From contig NC_041004.1 in the NCBI RefSeq assembly GCF_004193775.1, forward strand, positions 5,603,309-5,667,308: a DNA stretch of 64,000 nt. The letters run 5' to 3'. The notes under the pieces are model-generated. The model saw only the letters and a program-made list of their open reading frames with translations. It was not told where the DNA came from and ran no database searches. Below, in pieces: positions 55,897-64,000 of this stretch. The translations under genes were made by a program, and so were the position numbers. The stretch is from Glycine soja. Taxonomy: Eukaryota > Streptophyta > Magnoliopsida > Fabales > Fabaceae. Positions within the stretch are counted from its first letter, which is position 1. The number at the start of each line of letters is the position of its first letter.

Positions 55897-56705
55897 TGAA
55901 TGTATGAATATAGGGTTTTGATGATGTCAAAGTAGAATCAAACAATGTTGCTTACAAGGTTACTTCAACAAACATTCAAAGGTTAAACATTGCTTCAAGA
56001 TTAATTCAAGGTCAAAAAAAAGATAAGGTCTCAAACAATCTCAGTGGTTGATTGGTTTTTGCCTTAAAACAAATTGTTTCCAAGAGATCAAAGGCTTTGG
56101 TAATCGATTACCAAGCAGTATAATCAATTACCAGAAGAGAGATATATTCTAAGAGAACTTAATTGTCAAATGCTCGTTCAACAACTTTTGGGCAAACACT
56201 TGCAAATCTATTGAGAATTCTTCTAGGATCTTCAATTTGTATAATTTACTCTAAAGGAGAGAAATCTTTCTGTTCATCTTGAACTCAGTTGTAATCAAGA
56301 GACTGGTTGTCTCTTGAATTGTGAGAATGAATTGTAATCAATAAACTGGTTATCTCTTGGAGAATCTTTAACATAAGGGTGAGGGATCCCAATGTGCGTT
56401 CAAAGTCTGTAAAGGATTTTTAGAGATGGGGAAAATCTCAAGTGGATTACTTGAGGACTGGATATAGGCACGGGAAGTGGCTGAACCAGTATAAATTGAG
56501 TTTGCAATTCTCTCTTCTCTTATCTTATTTATTTTATTGCAATCAATTTTGTCTTGCACATTTAAAGAACATTATTAAATTGATTGTTGTTTCTTCTTCT
56601 GCATCATGAGTCTATCATTTAAGAAGGGGTTAAAAGTTTGTTAGTGAGAAATAGTGTGAGACTTAATTCACCCCCTCTTAAGTTATTGAGACCACTTATC
56701 CAACA
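55897..56705 (+). repeat. Old solo-LTR-like fragment
   Basis: Ends with AATTCACCCCCTCTTAAG then TTATTGAG...CCAACA, the tail I associate with soybean copia (SIRE-type) LTRs, and could start at a TG at 55897. It contains the perfect palindrome TTGGTAATCGATTACCAA (56097-56114). No coding part or second LTR is nearby. AAAATTA occurs on both sides but offset by two bases, so a target duplication is not proven. The limits are approximate. Confidence 0.45.
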
Positions 56706-59700
56706 AAAATTACAACTTAAACACTTCAAAATTTCAAATTTTTATAGGATTTAGAGTTTAGGATTCCAACAAAAATTACAACTTTTTCATTAATTTACCA
56801 AACTTATTTCTTTTCTTTTCTTACCTCTCAAACATCTTTAATTCAAATATTTCTCTTCTATTTCACTTTATTTTATCTCAACCAAACAACCTTAATTATA
56901 TTCTATTTCTCTTTTTTACTCACATATCCCCTCATTTTCCCTATCTTTCCTTCCTCGCCATCAAACACAAACATTTAAACAACACAAAGCAACCTTAATC
57001 CCATTTCAATATCTTGTTTCTTTCTTTTTTCTTACATTGAGTCTCAGTTAACCACTCAAACATATTAATCTTATTTTAGCGGTAACTCTTGAGTTGAGAG
57101 TTTTGTCTTTAATTAATTTTTTTATTATTCACATTAAAAACTATAAAAATAATGAAAATTTAATCACTCAACCGAATTTAATTCACATTTAAAGAAGACA
57201 AAGTTCTCCAAGCTAAAGGTATAACAAAATTGCTCTTTGACTTGTTCCAGTTTTTATCTCATGATAATTGATACAAACTTGCTATGATAAGGTATGGAAT
57301 AATCCAGACACGATCTCAGCATCTTAGTTTAAACTCTTCAATTCTGAATACTTAGCTCTTCAATTCTGAATACTTAGCTCTTCAATTCCTTTCATAATGC
57401 ATGCAGTCATGCAAGTTCGACATGTATCCAACATTGACACACTTGGAAACTGTGTCCTTTATCGTTGTCACGATGGAAAAAACCTCCTTCGGGGAAAATC
57501 AAATGCAACATCGATGTCGCTATCTTTAGCCAACAATATTGCTTTGGAACCAAAATTTGTTTGTGAGATGAATATGGTCGTTTTGTTCTTTCAAAATCAA
57601 CTTGGCAATTTGGTACGTAGTCCAAGTTTAATTCAAACTTATAATACATTGTATCTCTTTTCTCTTATGAGTGAAATGGCATAATGTATTTTCTGAAAAA
57701 AAAAAAACAAATGCAAAATGCAGAAGCTATTCAAAAAATGTTTAATTGTATTTTTATAGCAATTTTTTTATTTTTTTACAAATTTCACCCCAGTTTTTTC
57801 ATTTGGTGTGTTTTATCCCTAATTTTTAAGAATCTTGTAAATTTTACTCTCATTATTTTACTATTAACATAATTACACTTTATACCCCTAATTTATTATT
57901 TTTGACAATTTTATCCTCAAATTTTTTTATTTTTTGACAATTTATACCCCTAACTTTTTTTTGAAAAATTTTACTTCAAACTTTTGTATTTATTTATGAA
58001 TAAATGACAAAAGGTAAAATTTATAATTTTCTTAAAATTTAGGAATAAAATACATCAAATTAAAAAAAATTAGGGATAAAAAAAGCAAGTAAGAAAAAAA
58101 TAAGCTTTAAAGTTGGTTTGAAAGCAACCTTCAAAATTTTAACCATATGAAAGAACATTATGTATATATTCTATAGTGTGATGGTCAAATGCACCATAGT
58201 ACAATTTATTATGTATAATCATATGCTAATGGTCCTGAAAAATAGTAATGAACCAAAAGTCTATTAATGTCATTGGAGGGTCTTGCTCTTATTACAGTTT
58301 GACACATGCACTACATGTGTAATCAATAATCTCAAGCGTGTATTTAGACTGATAATAAAAGTTAGGATGTCATATTCGTTTAGGACATTAGCTAAGAAAT
58401 AAATGCTTAATCAAGATAAATGGAAAAATTGTATTTTCATGTATATAGTTTGAAAGAATTTCACGGGTCCATTCATGTATTGCGTTTATTATATTTGACA
58501 TCTTTTCTTTTTTTTTTTACTTTGTTGGAGAAAATATTAGTTTTATTAATGTGCATCACTTGCAAAATATATAATAAGAAATTAATCTTATGACCGTGCT
58601 ATAAGCTAGCTTTACAGACTGTGCCTGTCCACTAACCTGCATTTGTCGTGTGTTTGCCGGAACATTTTACCCCACAGTCCACATAAATGGGATGATATGA
58701 ATGTGTCAATTAATTTAGTTGATGGAGGATATATCACTTTCAATTGATTGGCTCTATACACTGTTGATGTATCCACTATACATATTCAAAGTGAATTCCC
58801 ATGCTGTGGCTTTGTAATTTGTGTTATCAAATGTCAATTTCCCTGCCTAAAAGTATACACATCCTATAGCATACAAGCATTTTGTGTTATATATATATAT
58901 ATACACTAACATATCTACCAATTTTTTATGAGGTTAATAAGTTATAATAATTATCTTAAAAAATACTGAAGGTGTAGTTTAATAACATAGTCCTTCTAAA
59001 AACACATATCAATATATCAATGAACGTTAACAAATGTGTATTAAACTAAGATATAACTTGCCAATTTATTTCTTTTAAAAAATATGTAGGTGTATGTTAA
59101 CAAACAAAAATTCTTTTAATTATGAAAAACAAAATTTATAAATATTGACTATCAAAATTAAAAATAAATTATATGGTTATATTTTTTAAAAGGGTTAATG
59201 TTAGTTATTAGTTTGTTAGCCCAAAAAATTCAAACACACAATATTTTCTTTTATTTCTTCTCTCTAATATCTTAACTTTATAATTCCTAATTACATCATC
59301 AATTAAAAAGTTATATATGTCTTTCTTTTAATTTATCCATTTAAATATTATCTAATGATTTAAATTTACAATTTATTTTTCAAGAGAAAAGTTCTCGTGT
59401 AATGTGTTATTTATCTATCTATGTGTGTGTTTTTTATATAATATTTTATTTTTCTTTTAAAATTTGAGTAATTTTAAGATGTTTAACTAATTTGAATTGA
59501 AATTAAATGAAAAGTTTATTCATGCCTTTAGGGAAACAAAATTCTTTCAAAATTCTATCGTTTATATTTATAAATAATAAATAATAAATAATTGAGGTAC
59601 TCCCCTCATCACCACAGCATGCTCCATCCTTCCTAAAGAGGAAATCAATTATTTACCATTTCTTACAATTACTACTGAATCATTCATGGACTATTTTGCT

Positions 59701-61034
59701 GGGCCTTCCAAAAGTTCTAAGGCCACGAGTTTGAACAAAGAAGCTACAAAGCCTACGAGGAGAGGAGTTGTTATTTTATTTATTTTGGGCACATCACGTT
59801 ACTAGTTAAAAATATAACACGTAAAACTGGGTAGCTATTTGTTTTATTAGATTCAAAATATAGATTACTAAGTTAAATATATTTAGAAAATTAAAAGATA
59901 TAACTATTTTTCCTGAGAAAATGGGAATGAGATGGCCAAGTCTTTGACTTTTGAGGAACTTTGCTTGAAAGGAAGAAGCAATGGTAATTGCAGCAGAGCA
60001 AGAATACGAAAATAGTTTCCTGCTGGGGAATTGGAAACATGGTGTGTGGTCCTGTGCTTCAGATTTGGTACACCCAAATAGAAATTCAACGAACATTAAT
60101 GTTTTGAGTGTCATTTTCTTTATTAAATTTTTAAGGAATTTGGATCATAGGCTCGGGTCTTCTTTGATCACAAACGAGTGATTAATTTAAGTCACGCATA
60201 TCTAATTCTTTAAGTAAAAAATCTTGGATTTAAATTTTTTTATGGAAATAACCGCTCTTAATTAGTCTTATATTATTAATGTTTCCAACTCAAATATTTT
60301 TTTAAAGAAAATATTTATGGTTTAGATAAAAAAAAGTCTATCTTGCTCACTAATATCTTTTTCCTAACTTACTTTAAATGGTTAAATTTTGTTGTATTGA
60401 ATTAATTTTTCTTCTAAAGTAAAAAAAAATATTTTAGAAAAATGTAAAAAAAATTATATCTATAATTAAAAATTCAATGATCGAAAGTGCATGTGATTGA
60501 ATGCTTACAATTATAAAATAAAACACGTAACTTCTTAAACTTCAAATGTTTATTTTTAATAAACAATTATAATTTTACTTTATTTTTTAAAACAAACCTT
60601 TCACTTTTGAAAGAACTCGCCTTACTTAAGTGATTACAACACACATGGCAAGGATAAATAATTATGCCCACAAAGTGAGTAATTAATGTCCAACCCAAGA
60701 GTATTCACCTGACATATAGGATGAGTTTAGCCTAGTTTGAACTCAAGGTAAAGTAAACTAGCATCCATATTAAAACCAATCCAATCTTTCATTTATTAAA
60801 ATTACATAAATTTTAATATTGGGCATAGTTAAATTATAAGTTATTCAACATAATTTGATAGAGGTATAATGATATATATTTAAAATATAAAAAACTATTA
60901 TTTTATATTGATGTATATATTTTATAATTATCATTTTTTTATAAAATTACAATTTATGTGTGACGTGTAAAGTGAAGTCTTTATATCCAATCAGGAAACA
61001 CTGAATTATCTTAGACTTAAATTTTAGGTACATG

Positions 61035-61040
<6 letters not shown>
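56706..61040. other. AT-rich intergenic DNA with small repeats
   Basis: No supported gene. TCCAACAAAAATTACAACTT is present at about 56699 and 56767. A 22-base unit (CTTCAATTCTGAATACTTAG) is tandem near 57337-57385. An ORF at 57397-57684 (95 codons, MHAVMQVRHVSNIDTLGNC) has an ATG but no known domain and may be chance. T/A-rich blocks at 57770-58080 look like decayed repeats. Confidence 0.5.

Positions 61041-61089
<49 letters not shown>
61041..61089. repeat. (TA)n microsatellite
   Basis: An uninterrupted run of TA dinucleotides, about 24 units. Such runs are usually length-variable between accessions. Confidence 0.95.
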
Positions 61090-61093
<4 letters not shown>

Positions 61094-64000
61094 AATTTTT
61101 GTTTTAAGTTCTTGATAAATATTTTTGTTGTTTAGAATTTTTGATATATTCAAATTTTTTATTTTGAGTTTATGCTAAGATTAAATGATAATGTGACATC
61201 ATTTTAATGGATTGATATATATTGAAAGAATAGTTAAAATGATATCAGTTATTACTTAATTGAGGATAAAAACTCAAAATAAAACTTTAAATATATTAGA
61301 AACTTAAAACAACAATTTTTTTTTTCAGATACTTAAAACAAAAAATTAAATATATATATTAAAAATCTCAAACATATTTAATTCATTATTTTATGAGTTT
61401 TAACTCAAGATTTTATTTTTAAAAAATATATTTTTTTTATATAAAAAATAGGTGAATTGAGTCTCATGCTTGGTTGACCGTTAAAAATCAATTTTAAAGA
61501 ATAAGATCATTTGTTTTCTTATAATACCAAAATAAATATTGCAATTTATGTTGAATTACTGAATGTCACGATTTATCTTAGAACACAACTTAGGAATAAA
61601 AATGAATCCAGTTATGCTTAGCTCAACTTAACTTGATAAAAAAATTATTCGACTAGAAATTCGACTTAAGTTTAATATACATTTTTATTTTTTAGCCGAA
61701 ACTCAACTAAATTCAAATTCATGAAAAACTCAATTGAGTTTGTCAGCTTTATAACTAAATTTAAGGAATCAATTATCAAATTAAATCTTAGATTATGTTT
61801 AAATTTGTTCAGTTCATAAAGAGACAAAGATCAATGACATAAAAGCAACAAAAAAAAAGGATGATTTTTATTTTAAAAAAAAAAGCCTAGAGCACGTTTA
61901 ATATGAGTACTAATGTGGCAACAAATTGCTGTCTCATGATCAGTGATTGGTTATTTTCTTTTTCCAGTATTATAGTACGGAAGTTTTTCCGGTTGTGTGG
62001 TATATTTTGTTTTCACCAAAAAAATGTAAATGAATTTTTTTTGTAAGATTTTGTATTTAAAAATGCTAATTCAATGTATTTTTTTAAAACACTTTACAAA
62101 ATAAAAATGCGATTACGATAGAGTTTCATAAGCCGGTTAATTATTTTTGTGTTAATTAAAAACATTTTGCATTATACTACATACACATGAATGAAATTAA
62201 ATGATGTACTAAGATAGAAGAGGATACTCCTTTCATTCCTTTTTAATGGTCAAATTTTTTAAGAATTTATTTATTTATTTACTTATTATTTGTAAAGTTA
62301 AAGATTATATTAATTATTTTTTATCAATTATATCCTTATTTCTTTCATAATTTTTACACATATAAATTGTGGAGTAAAATAAAAATAACTTCTACAATTA
62401 CTTTATTAGAGATAAAAAAATTATTATATTTCTTGATTTCTACACAATAATTTTAGAACACAATTAAAAAGGAATAGAGATAATAATATAGACATTGATA
62501 AAATGACACTTTCAATAATTATAATTTTTAAATATTTTTCTATATTGTTGGGTGCACTCATCTTACTAAATTAGACCATTGCTCTCATTTGATCGTATTG
62601 TTGTTTTAGTCTTATTGTTATCATCATTGCTTCTAATTGAAATTATAGACTAACTAATTGCTAATATATTAACCTTTTTTTAGTGGTGTTTTTCAATCCA
62701 TCTAGTTAACTACTAATTATATTCGCAATGTATAATTATCGCTGACCTAAGAAAAATATAATGAGAATAAAAAAATTAAGTTTATTATAACATACGTTTG
62801 CTTGATGTATTTTGCTTCTGTGAATTGTTTTATGGTTTTTTGTTGTTGTTCGAGATAGGTGACCATCTGGTTTTAATTTTCTATGCGTTCACATTTACTG
62901 GAAGAGAAAAAAAAAAAAAAAAAACCAAGCAGAAGGATTTACGGGCAAAAACATAAACAAAGAGAAGCTTTTGGTCCCACATTTTGACGGAAAGTTAGAG
63001 TTTGTGCATTGGATTCTTAAAAAGAAGAAAAAATAAACCTTTGTTGATCAAGCCATTGGATGAGAGAAATTTGTGGGTATATTTGGGGATCGGAATTTTA
63101 ATCTAAACAAAAGAAGATATTAGAGGTAGTAACTAGGCATTTGTTTATGCTTTAACATAAGACAAGTTAATGATTTTACCCACCTAAGTCCTAACCTTCG
63201 TGCTAGAGATTCATAATTCAAATTGCTAAACTTGAATCTATCCAATAAGAGAGAAATAGATAACCATTATGGTGAGAACAAGTATCACTTAAAGTACCTG
63301 CTTGGGAAAAAGCACCCCAGAGATTCAAAAAAGAATTATCAATGGCTTTTTCTTTTTGTACCCTTCTTTAGTTAAATCGTAGAATCACTTTTGACTTCCT
63401 CACTAGCATGATTCCACCAAATAACCTTTAATCTCTCAACTTTCAAAAGGCCTTAAGTGTACTAATTATCTTCATCCACCTTTTATTTGTTTTCTTTATT
63501 GGTGTATAATGCCTTTTCTAGTTGAGATAGAAAATTCTTGCACTACAGCTTTGGTTGCAAATATTAAAATCTTCCTTTTGCATTTTAAAACAAGAAAGCC
63601 AAAACAGGCCATTTAAGTATTCTACATTCTTTCAAGTAATGCCTTTTAACATAAAATTTAATTTTAAACCAAAATGAAAAGCGAAAGAGAATGCAGTATT
63701 TGTACAAAAATGCGCACATGGCACATGAAATTTTGCAGCAATCCCTATCTAATTTATATTCTCTTAGTAAATTTTATTCCAGTACCAGCCTATAATACCA
63801 CATTGTCCATCTCCAAACTTTTGAAATTATAAACAAGTACAACTTTAAGATCATTTATTATCAAAGTTAGCTTTAATTTCAATTGTTTTAGTCTCTATTA
63901 TTGTTGTATTTAACCACATGACCTCTCTATCAGTTTTTACCTCTTTTAATTATCATCAAAAGGGAAAAAGAGATGTTTTTCTTTTGTATCAGTTATCAAA
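61090..64000. other. AT-rich intergenic DNA, no gene
   Basis: No ORF of note, no RNA gene and no transposon boundary recognised. A poly-A run of about 19 lies at 62906-62924. Confidence 0.55.

Noticed and set aside
57397..57684. 95-codon ORF in intergenic DNA
   Set aside because: Has an ATG but no recognised domain, no splice context and no second copy; could be chance.
59806..60181. Overlapping ORFs on both strands
   Set aside because: Both are short and unmatched; neither shows codon or domain evidence.

Overview
This is nuclear DNA from a legume, very probably soybean (Glycine max). The evidence is single-exon CC-NB-LRR genes of the RPP13-like / Rps1-k type, a plant patellin (SEC14-GOLD) gene with GT-AG introns, plant Ty3/gypsy and Ty1/copia retrotransposons, and AT-rich intergenic DNA. 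From memory the NLR proteins match the soybean Rps1-k (Phytophthora resistance) family; placing the window at that locus on chromosome 3 is inference.

Layout. 1-5240: the 3' half of an Athila/Calypso-like gypsy element (integrase tail, env-like ORF with one internal stop, 3' LTR). 5241-50400: a tandemly duplicated resistance-gene cluster whose unit is [CNL gene - spacer - PP2C gene - AT-rich spacer]. Unit 1 (about 5.2-7.6 kb) is internally deleted and keeps an LRR fragment and one PP2C exon. Between units 1 and 2 lie an AT-rich tandem array (about 8.2-8.9 kb) and a GC-rich island (9.2-9.7 kb). Unit 2 (about 9.8-31.7 kb) has a full-length CNL broken by two 2-bp deletions, then a PP2C pseudogene. 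It carries a chromodomain gypsy element (14243-19439, TSD TTCTT) and a reverse-oriented Tork/Tnt1-like copia element (20827-25473, TSD TACCT) that sits in a PP2C intron. Unit 3 (about 31.7-50.4 kb) has the only intact CNL (32804-36490, 1228 residues), a PP2C pseudogene without its last exon, and a second, much older copia element (about 42985-47719).

50400-53720: single-copy sequence with an intact four-exon patellin-6-like gene on the minus strand. 53720-64000: AT-rich intergenic DNA with an old LTR-like fragment, a (TA)n microsatellite and no gene I can support.

How it fits together. The window shows birth-and-death evolution of an NLR cluster: unequal or microhomology-mediated duplication, sequence exchange between LRR copies, frameshift decay, passive carriage of a dead PP2C hitch-hiker, and repeated retrotransposon insertion into spacers and introns. 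Only two genes look able to make a normal protein: the CNL at 32.8 kb (intracellular immune receptor) and the patellin at 51-53 kb (phosphoinositide-binding membrane traffic protein). I found no sign of a wholly new biological system; the interest lies in the duplication junctions, the mosaic copies and some non-standard transposon features.
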